Source: Flammeovirgaceae bacterium
Lineage (GTDB): Bacteria; Bacteroidota; Bacteroidia; Cytophagales; Cyclobacteriaceae
Direction of reading: 5' to 3'
Length of the DNA stretch: 64,000 bases
NCBI GenBank assembly: GCA_021298355.1
Contig: JAJTEH010000007.1
Span: 1 to 64,000 of the forward strand
Shown here piece after piece: positions 8,922 to 18,102 of the stretch. The number at the start of each line of letters is the position of its first letter. The stretch's first letter is position 1. The notes beneath the pieces were generated by a model, which was not told the DNA's origin, searched no databases, and was given only the letters and a program-made list of their open reading frames with translations. The position numbers and the translations under genes are program-made.

Positions 8922-9004
8922 AGGGCCGCCCAATTTTAATAACTGAATTGATTTCTTCATTTTCAACCCTCGTGCCGAAAGATTAACTTGCATTGGAATA
9001 GATT

Positions 9005-10495
9005 ATGCAGAAACTAGGATTAAGTCAGTCGTTACAACAAAAGCTCTCGCCCCAGCAAATACAGTTTATTAAACTGTTGCAAGTGCCAACGGCCGAGTTG
9101 GAAGCGCGCATTGAGGAGGAATTGGAAATTAACCCTGCGTTGGAAGAAGGTGAAACCGATTTGCCGGATGAACAACCTGCCAATGATGAAGAGTATACTG
9201 AAACTTCGGGCGGGGAGGATGAATTGGATATTAATGATTACCTGCGCGATGACGATTACAGTGGCTACAAAATGCAAGGTGATGGGGGAGAGGATGACGA
9301 AGACCGCGAGATGCCTTTGGCTATGGGTACTTCATTACAAGAACAGTTGCTTACGCAGTTGGGCTATTTAGGCTTGAATGAAAAGCAACAAACCATTGGT
9401 AAGCAGTTAATTGGTAGCATTGAAAGCGATGGTTACATCCGCAGAGAGTTAGAAGCCATTGTGAATGATTTGGCTTTTGCACAAGGTATTGATACAACTG
9501 CTGAGGAGGTTGAAGAAATTTTAAAGAAGATACAATCGTTTGATCCGGCAGGTATTGCAGCGCGTAATTTGCAAGAGTGTTTGTTGTTGCAATTGGAGAG
9601 AATTAAACAAGGTATTGAAGAAGATGATGGTGATAAGTTTTCTAAAACATACATTGTAGATAAGGCGATTGATACCTTAAAATACTGCTACGAAGAATTT
9701 ACCAAAAAGCATTACGATAAGATTGCCCGCAAACTTGAAATTGCAGAAGAAGATGCGGATGATGTAAAAGATATTGTGATGTTAATCTCTGGGTTAAATC
9801 CGAAACCGGGAGGTGTGAGCAACACTACCGGCATGGCCAAGAACCAGGTGATTATTCCTGATTTTATTTTGATTAACAACAACGGAAAGTTAGAGCTCGC
9901 GCTTAACTCACGCAATGCACCGGAGTTGCGCATTAGCAGGTCGTATACCGAAATGTTTAAAGCGTACGATAAGGGCGATAAAAAAGATAAAAAGTTAAAA
10001 GAGGCAGTAACCTTTGTTAAGCAAAAACTAGATGCGGCCAAATGGTTTATCGATGCCATCAAACAAAGACAACAAACTTTGTTGAGAACGATGCAAGCCA
10101 TTGTAAACTTTCAATACGATTATTTTTTAGAAGGGGATGAAACTAAGTTGAAGCCCATGATTTTGAAAGACATTGCGGGCATGATTAACATGGACATCAG
10201 TACAGTGTCGCGCGTGGCAAGCAGCAAATCGGTGCAAACAGATTTTGGTATTTTTCCGCTTAAGTATTTTTTTAGTGAAGGTATTGCCACCGATTCGGGC
10301 GAAGAAGTAAGCAGCAGAGAAGTAAAACAAATAATCAAAGATTTAATTGCTGCGGAAGACAAAGACAAACCTCTATCGGACGATAAAATTGAAAAAGTGT
10401 TGAACGAGAAAGGATACAACATTGCGCGAAGAACAGTGGCGAAATACAGAGAACAATTGAATATACCTGTGGCGCGGTTGCGTAAAGAATTATAG
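9005..10495 (+). CDS. rpoN: RNA polymerase sigma-54 factor
   Basis: Directs RNA polymerase to -24/-12 promoters, which require an AAA+ activator. The 496-residue protein shows region I (residues 1-50, glutamine- and leucine-rich: LSQSLQQKLSPQQIQFIKLLQ), an acidic region II (about 50-105, EDDEDRE), the core-binding domain, an HTH part (STVSRVASSK) and the C-terminal RpoN box (IARRTVAKYREQLNIP; signature ARRTVAKYR). Length is normal for the family. The following membrane-protein gene starts 21 bp downstream, so they may share a transcript. Two sigma-54 activators are in this window (25044-26414 and 50693-51844). Confidence 0.97.
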   Translation: MQKLGLSQSLQQKLSPQQIQFIKLLQVPTAELEARIEEELEINPALEEGETDLPDEQPANDEEYTETSGGEDELDINDYLRDDDYSGYKMQGDGGEDDEDREMPLAMGTSLQEQLLTQLGYLGLNEKQQTIGKQLIGSIESDGYIRRELEAIVNDLAFAQGIDTTAEEVEEILKKIQSFDPAGIAARNLQECLLLQLERIKQGIEEDDGDKFSKTYIVDKAIDTLKYCYEEFTKKHYDKIARKLEIAEEDADDVKDIVMLISGLNPKPGGVSNTTGMAKNQVIIPDFILINNNGKLELALNSRNAPELRISRSYTEMFKAYDKGDKKDKKLKEAVTFVKQKLDAAKWFIDAIKQRQQTLLRTMQAIVNFQYDYFLEGDETKLKPMILKDIAGMINMDISTVSRVASSKSVQTDFGIFPLKYFFSEGIATDSGEEVSSREVKQIIKDLIAAEDKDKPLSDDKIEKVLNEKGYNIARRTVAKYREQLNIPVARLRKEL

Positions 10496-10516
10496 TATAA
10501 AGTATGTAAAGTATAG

Positions 10517-11140
10517 ATGAACGTTATCAGTAAATTTATTTCTTTTGTTTTTCATCCGTTACTGTTAGCGACCTACTTAGTGGCTTTGTTGGGTTGGTTG
10601 TATCCGGTGGCCATTTTGCCTGTGCAGGCAAGCAGCGTAAAAAACCTGACAGCTCTTATTTTTATCAGTACGTTTTGTTTGCCGGCTATTAATGTTTATC
10701 TCTTTAAATCGTTCGGTACCATTAGTAGTTTTAAAATGCCGCTGCGCCAAGAACGTGTTTGGCCTTTCTTTATGATTTTGCTTTTGTATATTTTGGTTAC
10801 TTGGTTGTTGTATGTAAAAACGGGTTTGCAGTGGGGCGATAATTTGTTTCGGTTTATCTTAGTAACGGATGCATTGGTGTTGGTTTCTTTTGTGTTAACC
10901 CTGCGCTGGAAGGTAAGCATACATAGTTTAGCTGCAACAGCATGGGTTACAATTGTTGGGTTTACTCACTCCCTATCGGGAGGAAATGAATTAATGCTGT
11001 TGTGGTTGATTTCGATTGTGGTGGCAGGCGCTATTATGTCGGCACGTTTGTATTTAGGTGCGCATACACCACGCGAGGTATATGCAGGCGCAGCGGCAGG
11101 AATTGCAACAGCTAGCGTAAGCATGTTGATTTTGTTTTAA
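10517..11140 (+). CDS. PAP2-like integral membrane protein
   Basis: A 207-residue membrane protein with about six hydrophobic segments. The C-terminal part resembles the PAP2 phosphatase signature: SARLYLGAHTPREVYAGAAAG is equivalent to the SR-x5-H-x3-D block but has E where D is usual, and KVSIHSLAATAW sits where PSGH is expected. The catalytic motifs are therefore degenerate, and activity as a lipid phosphatase is uncertain. The gene follows rpoN by 21 bp and precedes the enoyl-CoA hydratase gene by 16 bp, suggesting one plus-strand transcription unit from rpoN to the patatin gene. Confidence 0.6.
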   Translation: MNVISKFISFVFHPLLLATYLVALLGWLYPVAILPVQASSVKNLTALIFISTFCLPAINVYLFKSFGTISSFKMPLRQERVWPFFMILLLYILVTWLLYVKTGLQWGDNLFRFILVTDALVLVSFVLTLRWKVSIHSLAATAWVTIVGFTHSLSGGNELMLLWLISIVVAGAIMSARLYLGAHTPREVYAGAAAGIATASVSMLILF

Positions 11141-11156
11141 AGAAAATATAAAAGAT

Positions 11157-11939
11157 ATGAACTACCAATTTTTACTGTATACGCTGCAAGATGGTGTAGC
11201 CACTATTACACTAAACCGACCAGATGTTTTTAATGCGTTAAACGATGAAATAACGTATGAGCTACAAGATGCACTTAAGCAAGTAGCCAAAGATGATAAC
11301 GTTCGTGTGGTTGTATTAACTGGTGCAGGTAAAGCCTTTTGTTCAGGGCAAGATTTAAAAGCAGCAAGCGGCCAGCAAAAAAGAAGTTTCATCGACTCGT
11401 TGCATAAGCGATATAACCCGATAATTCGCGCTATGCGCAATTTACCTAAACCCATTGTATGTCGCTTGAATGGTGTAGCTGCCGGAGCTGGTTGTTCCTT
11501 AGCCTTAGCTTGCGATGTTATAGTGGCGCAGGAAGAAGCACAGTTGATTGAAGTGTTTGTGAACATTGGACTTGTTCCTGATTCTGGTTCTTCTTTCTTT
11601 CTGCCGAAATTAGTAGGCATGAATAAAGCCTTTGAATTGTGCAGCATGGGTACGCGTGTAAAGGCGAAAGAAGCACACGCGATGGGTTTGATTAACAAAA
11701 CTGTTCCTGCGGAAGAGTTAGATAGTGCTGTTAAATTTTACACAGATTATTACGCGCAAGCACCAACCAAAGCCATTGGTTTGATGAAGAAAATGCTGAA
11801 TCGTGCAGACAGCAGTACCTTAGAGGATATGTTAGAGTACGAAGCATATTGCCAGGAAATAGCAGGAGGCTCTGCAGATTACAAAGAAGGCGTACAAGCT
11901 TTTTTAGAAAAACGCAAAGCAAACTTTAAAGGAAAATAA
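11157..11939 (+). CDS. Enoyl-CoA hydratase/isomerase family protein, PaaG-like
   Basis: Crotonase-fold enzyme acting on acyl-CoA thioesters in the cytosol. The 260-residue protein has both oxyanion-hole blocks: FCSGQDLKAA (about 63-72) and NGVAAGAGCSLALACDV (about 105-121), with the later family segment GLVPDSGSSFFLPKLVG (about 141-157). The GLVPDSG form and the length resemble the ring-1,2-epoxyphenylacetyl-CoA isomerase PaaG more than classical short-chain enoyl-CoA hydratase. No other phenylacetate genes are nearby, so the substrate is not settled. It sits 3 bp before the patatin gene, so they are probably co-transcribed. Confidence 0.87.
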   Translation: MNYQFLLYTLQDGVATITLNRPDVFNALNDEITYELQDALKQVAKDDNVRVVVLTGAGKAFCSGQDLKAASGQQKRSFIDSLHKRYNPIIRAMRNLPKPIVCRLNGVAAGAGCSLALACDVIVAQEEAQLIEVFVNIGLVPDSGSSFFLPKLVGMNKAFELCSMGTRVKAKEAHAMGLINKTVPAEELDSAVKFYTDYYAQAPTKAIGLMKKMLNRADSSTLEDMLEYEAYCQEIAGGSADYKEGVQAFLEKRKANFKGK

Positions 11940-11942
11940 TAT

Positions 11943-12836
11943 ATGCAAAAAAAAGTTCGGTTGGCTTTAGGCAGCGGTGGTGCCAGGGGAATGGCACACA
12001 TTGGTGTTATTGAAGCACTACACGAACATGGTTTTGAAATTGTAGAAGTGTCGGGAAGTTCGATGGGTGCAATAGTAGGTGGCTTATATTGTGCAGGTCA
12101 TTTAGATGCTTATACTAAATGGTTGAAATCTCTATCGCGTTTAGATGTTTTTAAGTTGTTGGATTTTACTTTTTCATCGCAAGGTTTTGTAAAAGGAGAA
12201 AAAGTTTTTAAAGCGATTGAGCAATTGATTGGCGATCATCAAATCGAAAATTTTAAAATCCCATTTACGGCAGTTGCAACCGATTTAATTCACAGAAAAG
12301 AAATTCATTACAAGCAAGGAAGTTTATTTAAAGCCTTGCGCGCATCTGTTGCTATACCTACTATTTTTACTCCGGTTGATGACCAGGGAACACAATTAGT
12401 AGATGGTGGTGTTTTAAATCCTGTTCCTGTAAATGTATTAAAGAAACAAGCTGAAGATTGGGTAGTTGCAGTAAACATTAGTGCACAAAAACCTATTCAA
12501 CAAAAAATACAACCTGAAATAAACAAGCAAGAAGCTAATAAAGAAAGAGCTGCGTATTTGCGCATGATGGATCAGTTTCGTAATCAGATATTGCGATTAG
12601 ATAGCAAAGCTGAAGAGAACGTAGAGAAATTAGGATTGTTTGATATTTTGAATAAGTCGTATGATTTAACGCAAGATCGTCTGACAGATTTGATGTTTGA
12701 AATGCACAACCCCGAATTGATTGTGGAAGTATCGCGCGATGCTTGTGGTGTTTTTGAATTTTATCGCGCACAAGAAATGATTGACTTAGGGAAGAAAGCG
12801 TTTAACGATGCGCTGGCTTCCAAACATAGCTTGTAG
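11943..12836 (+). CDS. Patatin-like phospholipase, RssA/NTE type
   Basis: Predicted serine lipid acyl hydrolase with a Ser-Asp dyad. The 297-residue protein has the oxyanion motif GSGGARG (11-17), the nucleophile elbow GSSMG (about 39-43) and the catalytic aspartate in DGG (about 159). There is no signal peptide or obvious membrane segment, so it is likely cytosolic or peripheral. It is the last gene of the plus-strand run from rpoN. Its last 35 bp overlap the 3' end of the convergent small membrane-protein gene, with no terminator visible between them. Substrate unknown. Confidence 0.9.
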   Translation: MQKKVRLALGSGGARGMAHIGVIEALHEHGFEIVEVSGSSMGAIVGGLYCAGHLDAYTKWLKSLSRLDVFKLLDFTFSSQGFVKGEKVFKAIEQLIGDHQIENFKIPFTAVATDLIHRKEIHYKQGSLFKALRASVAIPTIFTPVDDQGTQLVDGGVLNPVPVNVLKKQAEDWVVAVNISAQKPIQQKIQPEINKQEANKERAAYLRMMDQFRNQILRLDSKAEENVEKLGLFDILNKSYDLTQDRLTDLMFEMHNPELIVEVSRDACGVFEFYRAQEMIDLGKKAFNDALASKHSL

Positions 12837-13068
12837 TTTGCTTTTGCAGTTTGTTTTGTTTCTCTTTTTTACGTTGTTCCCATCGTACAACGATAACAAA
12901 TAAAATTATGAGGAAAGCAACTACTAAAAAGTAGCCAAACAGTTTAAAAATCCTCCTGAATTTTTGTTCGCGTTCGTGGCGTTGCAACAGCTCACCATAA
13001 TTGCGGTGTCTGGCAATGTTACCGGCCTGCATGCGGTTTCTTCTCAGCCTGATATCATTTCTTGCCAT
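12802..13068 (-). CDS. Small single-pass membrane protein next to an ECF sigma gene
   Basis: An 88-residue protein with a very basic N-terminus (residues 1-41, rich in R and H), one membrane helix (about 43-63, LFGYFLVVAFLIILFVIVV) and a basic C-terminus. Its start overlaps the upstream sigma-factor gene by 14 bp, so translation is probably coupled. The position suggests an accessory role with the sigma factor; an anti-sigma function is only a guess, because no zinc-binding anti-sigma motif is seen. The 3' end overlaps the patatin gene on the other strand by 35 bp. Confidence 0.65.
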   Translation of the reverse strand: MARNDIRLRRNRMQAGNIARHRNYGELLQRHEREQKFRRIFKLFGYFLVVAFLIILFVIVVRWEQRKKEKQNKLQKQTTSYVWKPAHR

Positions 13069-13621
13069 CGTATTTTCCTTTCTGATTAAAATAGCTGCGC
13101 AGTTTATCTATTGCACGATACGTTCTCATTTTTGCGCCACTTTCTGTAATGTTTAAGATAAATGCAATTTCCTTAAAATCTTTGTCCTCGAAAAATCTAA
13201 GTTCTAAAACTTCTAACATTTCGGTGGGCAGTTCTTTTAAATGGTGCAATAACTTTTGGATTTGTTCTTCATCCCAATCGAAGTTGGCGAGTTCTACCAA
13301 TTCCTTTACGCGCATTTCCTCGATACTAAAAACCCGACTTGCCTTTTTCTTTTTATAAAATTTGTTTACTTCATTGGCAGCAATGCGATAAAACCAGGCA
13401 GAAACGGGTAAACCACGAAACTCAAATTTTTCCACATTATGCAAAGCATTTAAAAAAGTTTGAGAACACAAGTCGGCTGTTACATCTTCGTCTTCTGTTT
13501 GGCGGTAGATGAAGTAAAAGATTTTATCGTAGTATTTTTCGTATAACAAACCGAAAGCGCGCGAGTCTTTTCTTGATCTTTCAAGAATGTTGTACTCATC
13601 GCGTATTTCGGCTTCGGTCAT
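13055..13621 (-). CDS. ECF-type RNA polymerase sigma factor
   Basis: Extracytoplasmic-function sigma factor of 188 residues with region 2 (about 22-90; YYDKIFYFIYRQTEDEDVTADL and AWFYRIAANEVNKFYKKKK, key residues D-x-A-D-L, W-x-x-x-I-A and N) and region 4 (about 125-175; LPTEMLEVLELRFFEDKDFKEIA, then SGAKMRTYRAIDKLR as the -35 recognition helix). It has no C-terminal extension. A perfect 12-bp palindrome TCGCACGTGCGA lies 18-29 bp upstream of the start and may be an operator. The small membrane-protein gene follows with a 14-bp overlap. Target genes unknown. Confidence 0.93.
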   Translation of the reverse strand: MTEAEIRDEYNILERSRKDSRAFGLLYEKYYDKIFYFIYRQTEDEDVTADLCSQTFLNALHNVEKFEFRGLPVSAWFYRIAANEVNKFYKKKKASRVFSIEEMRVKELVELANFDWDEEQIQKLLHHLKELPTEMLEVLELRFFEDKDFKEIAFILNITESGAKMRTYRAIDKLRSYFNQKGKYDGKK

Positions 13622-13638
13622 AGAGTTTAGTACAATAA

Positions 13639-13650
13639 TCGCACGTGCGA
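13639..13650. promoter_or_regulatory. 12-bp palindrome upstream of the ECF sigma gene
   Basis: TCGCACGTGCGA is perfectly self-complementary and G/C-rich in an A/T-rich upstream region. It sits 18-29 bp before the start codon at 13621. It could bind a dimeric regulator or block translation as a hairpin. Confidence 0.35.
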
Positions 13651-13791
13651 AGTAAAGTCACAAATAATTAATAAAACCTTTAATTAAAAAATGGGACAAA
13701 CGTTTATTGCGTATAAAAAGAAGTTGTTTGAGACATGCTTTTCATGTAAAGCATTTTAAAATAAAAGAACAGTACAGAACAAAGCGGAGTA

Positions 13792-14508
13792 TCAATCTTT
13801 ATATTTCATTGTTGTAATATTGCCAGATGCTTCGCGTACCATAAAATCTTTTAATCCGAATGCGATAATTTTTCCACTTGTTTGTTTTACCTGCCCATTT
13901 ACATTTACAGAGTAGATAAACCATTCGTTCTTTTTTAAACCTCGGTAAGTGTCTTTCTTACTGTAAACATTTTTAATATTTAAAGATTTGGTTTTTGAAT
14001 AATTGTTCTTTGTTTGATACTGCACTCTTGCCTGATTTCTTTTGTTGATAGATACAAGAACACCCATATTGTTCTTACCAAGCGTTATGGTATCGCCAAT
14101 AGCAAATAACTCGTTTTGAAAGCCATTCTGTAATCTCTTTTTATATTGCTCACTATATTTTTCGAAAACAGTATCGGATTGTATGGCCACGATATCTGCC
14201 GTAACGGTTACTTTAACTTTTGTTAAAACAGGATAATACGTTCTTTTATAATCTACAGTAAAGTTGAGATACTCTTCGTTTTTCTTTAGTGGGTAGTTTT
14301 TCATGAGTTCTCGTTTTGCTTCGAGCACCAAACCATCTTGCGAATTTCCTCCCAGATTAAAGGGTTGCACGGTTTGCGCAACACCCATTGCCAGATCGGA
14401 GTAAGAGAAAGGTTTGCCAATCGAAGAGGAACTGATTGTGCCTGAGTGGTGCACAACACAAGAAGAAAGTAATGTAGAAATAAATAGAATACATAAAATA
14501 TTTTTCAT
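13792..14508 (-). CDS. Lipoprotein of unknown function
   Basis: A 238-residue lipoprotein when begun at the internal ATG at 14508, which gives a clean type II signal peptide (MKNILCILFISTLLSSC, Cys17); the longer frame start would add 26 non-signal residues and overlap the upstream gene. Body segments such as RNQARVQYQTKNN and KNEWFIYSVNVNG suggest a small beta-rich domain, perhaps SH3-like. It lies 34 bp after the barrel-protein gene and is likely co-transcribed with it. No family recognised. Confidence 0.65.
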   Translation of the reverse strand: MKNILCILFISTLLSSCVVHHSGTISSSSIGKPFSYSDLAMGVAQTVQPFNLGGNSQDGLVLEAKRELMKNYPLKKNEEYLNFTVDYKRTYYPVLTKVKVTVTADIVAIQSDTVFEKYSEQYKKRLQNGFQNELFAIGDTITLGKNNMGVLVSINKRNQARVQYQTKNNYSKTKSLNIKNVYSKKDTYRGLKKNEWFIYSVNVNGQVKQTSGKIIAFGLKDFMVREASGNITTMKYKD

Positions 14509-14542
14509 AGGTATAAAATTTTGAATATGATAGATTACATGT

Positions 14543-15169
14543 TTAGTCTCTAAAAAAATACGAAATGCCAAATGAAAAAGAACCAAAATCTAATTTAGTT
14601 TCGTTTGCAGTATCGTCTATCGATAAACTTTTTGTGAATGTGTGACTTATAGAACCAATACTTGCATGTATACCCCAATTGGGTTTTGGTAAAAAAGTAA
14701 AAGTGGGAAAGGCAGAAAGAGATAAAGCATAATAATTTGATTGCTGAGTATCGATATCGCCTATTAAAGGATTGTAATAATCAATAGAATTGTACCCTCT
14801 TGTAAATTTACTTTGGGCTTCAATTGAGAATAGAAAATTTTCTGACATAGTAAAATACCGTTGAATAAAGACTCCTGCTGATCCGGAAAGATACGCGTCT
14901 TTATTTCCGTTATAAGCAAATTTATACATGTCAATATTTTCTTCAAGTAGTCCGCCAAAAGCAAGATTCTCATGTATAAAATGGCCAAATTTAGTATTTA
15001 TGGATAGTGATACTCTATCAAAGTTCAAATAACTGGGTGCTGTTTGTTGATCATATCCTTTCTGATTGGTAAAAGATGCCCCTAAGTTTAGAACCATATC
15101 GCCTTTCGTAAATTGTGCTTTAGTGATAAAGGGTATTAAGACTAATCCTAATAAAATAAAATATTTCAT
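14543..15169 (-). CDS. Small outer-membrane beta-barrel-like protein
   Basis: The chosen start at 15169 gives a signal peptide MKYFILLGLVLIPFITKAQ; the upstream in-frame start would add ten residues before it. The mature part (about 190 residues) has paired aromatic strands and ends in SFSFGISYFFRD, with an aromatic residue near the C-terminus as in barrel proteins; GASFTNQKG and FGGLLEENIDM are loop-like. It resembles the OmpW/porin-family small barrels of Bacteroidota only in general character. Precedes the lipoprotein gene at 13792-14508. Function unknown. Confidence 0.65.
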   Translation of the reverse strand: MKYFILLGLVLIPFITKAQFTKGDMVLNLGASFTNQKGYDQQTAPSYLNFDRVSLSINTKFGHFIHENLAFGGLLEENIDMYKFAYNGNKDAYLSGSAGVFIQRYFTMSENFLFSIEAQSKFTRGYNSIDYYNPLIGDIDTQQSNYYALSLSAFPTFTFLPKPNWGIHASIGSISHTFTKSLSIDDTANETKLDFGSFSFGISYFFRD

Positions 15170-15430
15170 ATTAAAATTGTTAAAATTAAGTGTGCACAAC
15201 GTTTCTTTAAGGAATACTAGTTACGGTAATGTATATGTTAATCTAAATACTAATATCTTAAAAAAAATGATTGTTTTGCCGACTTTACCTTAATTAAGAT
15301 TTAAAATTTTACACTTCTTGATTATCACAATTGCTTACTCTATAGCCGAACTTTTTTACATGTCCCATCATCAAATAACTTTTGCCTTTTCAGCATCAAT
15401 TCATTAGCTTTCTTTTTCATTCCCAACTTT

Positions 15431-17905
15431 ATGCAGAAAATTTCTCTACTATCTGTTTTCCTTTTTTTATCAGCATTTTCCTTTGCTCAGAAAAAGAAAG
15501 AAACACTTGCAACACCAACATCTTTAAGCCCAATCGCATCTAAAACTGCAGGCATGCAAAAGTATGAAGGCTACCAACCTTTTTATTTTGATGTAAAGCA
15601 AGATAAGATCTACTTCGAGATTTCTCAATTCGATGTAGAGTTTTTATATATAGTTTCTTTAACGGCCGGTGTGGGTTCTAACGATATTGGTTTAGACAGA
15701 AATCAATTAAGCGGTGAGAGAATTGTAAAATGGGAGCGAAGAGGAACAAAAGTTTTGTTGGTAGAACCAAATTATAAATTCAGAGCCATTTCCGATAGTA
15801 AAGACGAACGCAGGGCGGTGCAAGAAGCATTTGCGCAATCTGTTTTGGGTGGTTTTAAAATTGAGGCTGAACGCGAAGGTAGTGTGTTAATTGATGCTAC
15901 AGATTTTTTCATGCAAGATGCCCACGATGTTATCGGCACGTTACGTGCTACCAACCAAGGCAATTATCAGTTGGATAAGAACCGCAGTGCCTGGTATATG
16001 CCGCGCATCAAGAACTTCCCAAAAAATACAGAATTTGAAGTTGTTTTAACTTTTACCGGCCAACCTACCGGAGCGTATATTCGAAACGTTACACCTACAC
16101 CCAATAGTGTAACCGTGCGCCAGCATCATTCTTTTGTTGCCCTGCCGGAGCCAGGGTATCAACCGCGTGTTTTCGATCCTCGTGCGGGTTATTTTTCAAT
16201 TTCTTATTATGATTACGCTACACCAATTGATCAACCCATTGAGAAGAGATTCATCACGCGCCACCGCTTGGAGAAGAAAAATCCTGAAGCAGCAAAAAGC
16301 GAAGCTATCAAACCTATTGTTTATTATCTAGACAGAGGTACGCCAGAGCCCATACGCACAGCATTATTAGATGGAGCAAAATGGTGGAACCAGGCCTTTG
16401 AAGCCGCTGGTTACATCCATGCATTTCAGGTAGAAATGTTACCCGAAGATGCCGATCCTATGGATGTGCGATACAATGTTATCAACTGGGTGCACCGTGC
16501 CACGCGAGGTTGGTCGTATGGCGCATCTGTTATTGATCCGCGCACGGGCGAAATCATTAAAGGCCATGTTACGCTTGGTTCTTTGCGTGTGCGACAAGAT
16601 TATCTTATAGCAGAAGGTTTGCTGGCTCCATACGAAGAAGGAAAACCCGTTTCGAAAGAAATGGAACAACTTGCCTTGGCCAGGTTGCGCCAGCTTTCTG
16701 CACACGAAATTGGCCATACCCTGGGGTTGGCCCATAGTTACGCTTCCAGTTCCGAAAATTTAGCATCGGTAATGGATTATCCACATCCTTATGTTTATTT
16801 GGATAACGGTCGGATAAATGTTTCAAAAGCATACGATGATAAAATTGGTGCCTGGGATAAAGTATCCATTGCGTATGGCTATCAGGATTTTCCTGCCGGA
16901 ACAGACGAGAAAAATGCATTGAATAAAATAATTGCTGATGCTTTGCAAAATGGACTCACTTTTTTAAGCGACCAAGACGCACGGCCGTTTGGCAGTGCAC
17001 ACCCTTATGCTCATTTATGGGATAATGGACATAAAGCCCATGACGAACTCACGCTCGTTTTAGCAATACGCAAAACAGCACTAGAAAACTTTGGATTAAA
17101 CAATATCAAGCCCGGAGCACCCGTTGCTACGTTGCATGAAGTTTTAGTGCCGATGTATTTTTTTCATCGCTATCAAACCGAAGCTGCCGCAAAAGTTATT
17201 GGCGGATTAAACTATCGCTATGCTTTGCGTGGCGATGGGCAACCTGTTACAGAATTGATTACAGCACAGGAACAACAAAAAGCCCTGGATGCTTTATTGC
17301 AAACAGTATCTATCCAACATCTTGCGATTCCGGAAAGAATAGTCAGTATGCTAGCTCCACGTCCACTTGGGTACGATCCTCACCGCGAGTTAATGAGTGG
17401 CCGAACAGATGTAACGTTTGATGCTTTAGCTGCCCCTGAAACTGCTGCGGATATGACATTTCGCTTACTGCTATATCCTGCGCGTGTAAATCGTTTGGTA
17501 GAGCACCATGCGCGAAATCAAAGTCAACCTTCACTTTCAGCAATTCTACAGAAAATTACGTTTCAGATATATAACGCAAAGTTTAATTCGGCCTACGAGC
17601 AGGCAGTTGGGCAAGTAATTGCACAGAGTTATTTGCAACAGCTTATAAGGTTGGTACAGAGCAACGATGTAAATACATTGGCCAAAGCAGAAGTGCAAAA
17701 TGAGTTAAAAAACATTTTACGTTATCTGAGTAGTACACAGACAATTCCACTCGTGAGCAAACAGGTACGCGAGTTTCAGGCTGGTTTGATTGCGAAATGG
17801 CAAACAGGTTCAGAAGATGTAAAACTTCCACCGGTGCCAGCTGCACCACCGGGTCAACCCATTGGCAGTACAGAATTGGATTGTTATGAGCAATTAAAGG
17901 AGTAA
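15431..17905 (+). CDS. Secreted zinc-dependent metzincin-type metalloprotease
   Basis: An 824-residue exported protease. Residues 1-19 are a signal peptide ending FSFAQ. The catalytic site HEIGHTLGLAHSY (about 424-436) matches HExxHxxGxxH, and a later Met-turn candidate is SVMDYPHPYVY (about 447-457). The region before it (about 30-330) matches the DUF5117/DUF5118 arrangement found with this zinc-dependent metalloprotease family in Bacteroidota, and the C-terminal part (from about 520) is the family's helical extension. Monocistronic. The sequence taacttttgcc about 45 bp upstream is near the -7 promoter consensus. The substrate is unknown. Confidence 0.88.
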   Translation: MQKISLLSVFLFLSAFSFAQKKKETLATPTSLSPIASKTAGMQKYEGYQPFYFDVKQDKIYFEISQFDVEFLYIVSLTAGVGSNDIGLDRNQLSGERIVKWERRGTKVLLVEPNYKFRAISDSKDERRAVQEAFAQSVLGGFKIEAEREGSVLIDATDFFMQDAHDVIGTLRATNQGNYQLDKNRSAWYMPRIKNFPKNTEFEVVLTFTGQPTGAYIRNVTPTPNSVTVRQHHSFVALPEPGYQPRVFDPRAGYFSISYYDYATPIDQPIEKRFITRHRLEKKNPEAAKSEAIKPIVYYLDRGTPEPIRTALLDGAKWWNQAFEAAGYIHAFQVEMLPEDADPMDVRYNVINWVHRATRGWSYGASVIDPRTGEIIKGHVTLGSLRVRQDYLIAEGLLAPYEEGKPVSKEMEQLALARLRQLSAHEIGHTLGLAHSYASSSENLASVMDYPHPYVYLDNGRINVSKAYDDKIGAWDKVSIAYGYQDFPAGTDEKNALNKIIADALQNGLTFLSDQDARPFGSAHPYAHLWDNGHKAHDELTLVLAIRKTALENFGLNNIKPGAPVATLHEVLVPMYFFHRYQTEAAAKVIGGLNYRYALRGDGQPVTELITAQEQQKALDALLQTVSIQHLAIPERIVSMLAPRPLGYDPHRELMSGRTDVTFDALAAPETAADMTFRLLLYPARVNRLVEHHARNQSQPSLSAILQKITFQIYNAKFNSAYEQAVGQVIAQSYLQQLIRLVQSNDVNTLAKAEVQNELKNILRYLSSTQTIPLVSKQVREFQAGLIAKWQTGSEDVKLPPVPAAPPGQPIGSTELDCYEQLKE

Positions 17906-18102
17906 GGAAATCTTTAAATTCAATAAAACATTTGTGTTTTATGTAGGATTTTGGTTTGCGGTTATTGTAAACGACTGGAAATTCAAGATTAAACACAGTT
18001 TTTTGCAATTATAAGAGCGATACCATACGTGCAAGTTTTTCGAAAATTATGGTAATGCTATAGCCTATCATACATCTACCTTGCACCAGATAAGCGTGAA
18101 GT

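Larger units (their letters stand above)
8475..9004. other. 530-bp hairpin-rich intergenic region before rpoN
   Basis: No credible ORF. Three structures are visible: a terminator-like hairpin at 8597-8640, an inverted repeat cagg(g)tttgc / gcaaacctg at 8643-8652 and 8675-8683, and a perfect 14-bp palindromic hairpin at 8888-8921. The sequence tatctttac at 8579-8587 is close to the -7 promoter consensus, and ttaacttgc just before rpoN (about 8981-8989) is another weak match. The region may hold the rpoN leader or a small RNA; neither is proven. Confidence 0.5.

Noticed and set aside
9712-10422. Long minus-strand frames inside rpoN
   Set aside because: They are shadows of the rpoN codon pattern; Ser/Leu-rich low-complexity translation without motifs.
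17643-18008. 121-residue minus-strand frame
   Set aside because: It is mostly antisense to the metalloprotease gene, with no start context or protein-like composition.
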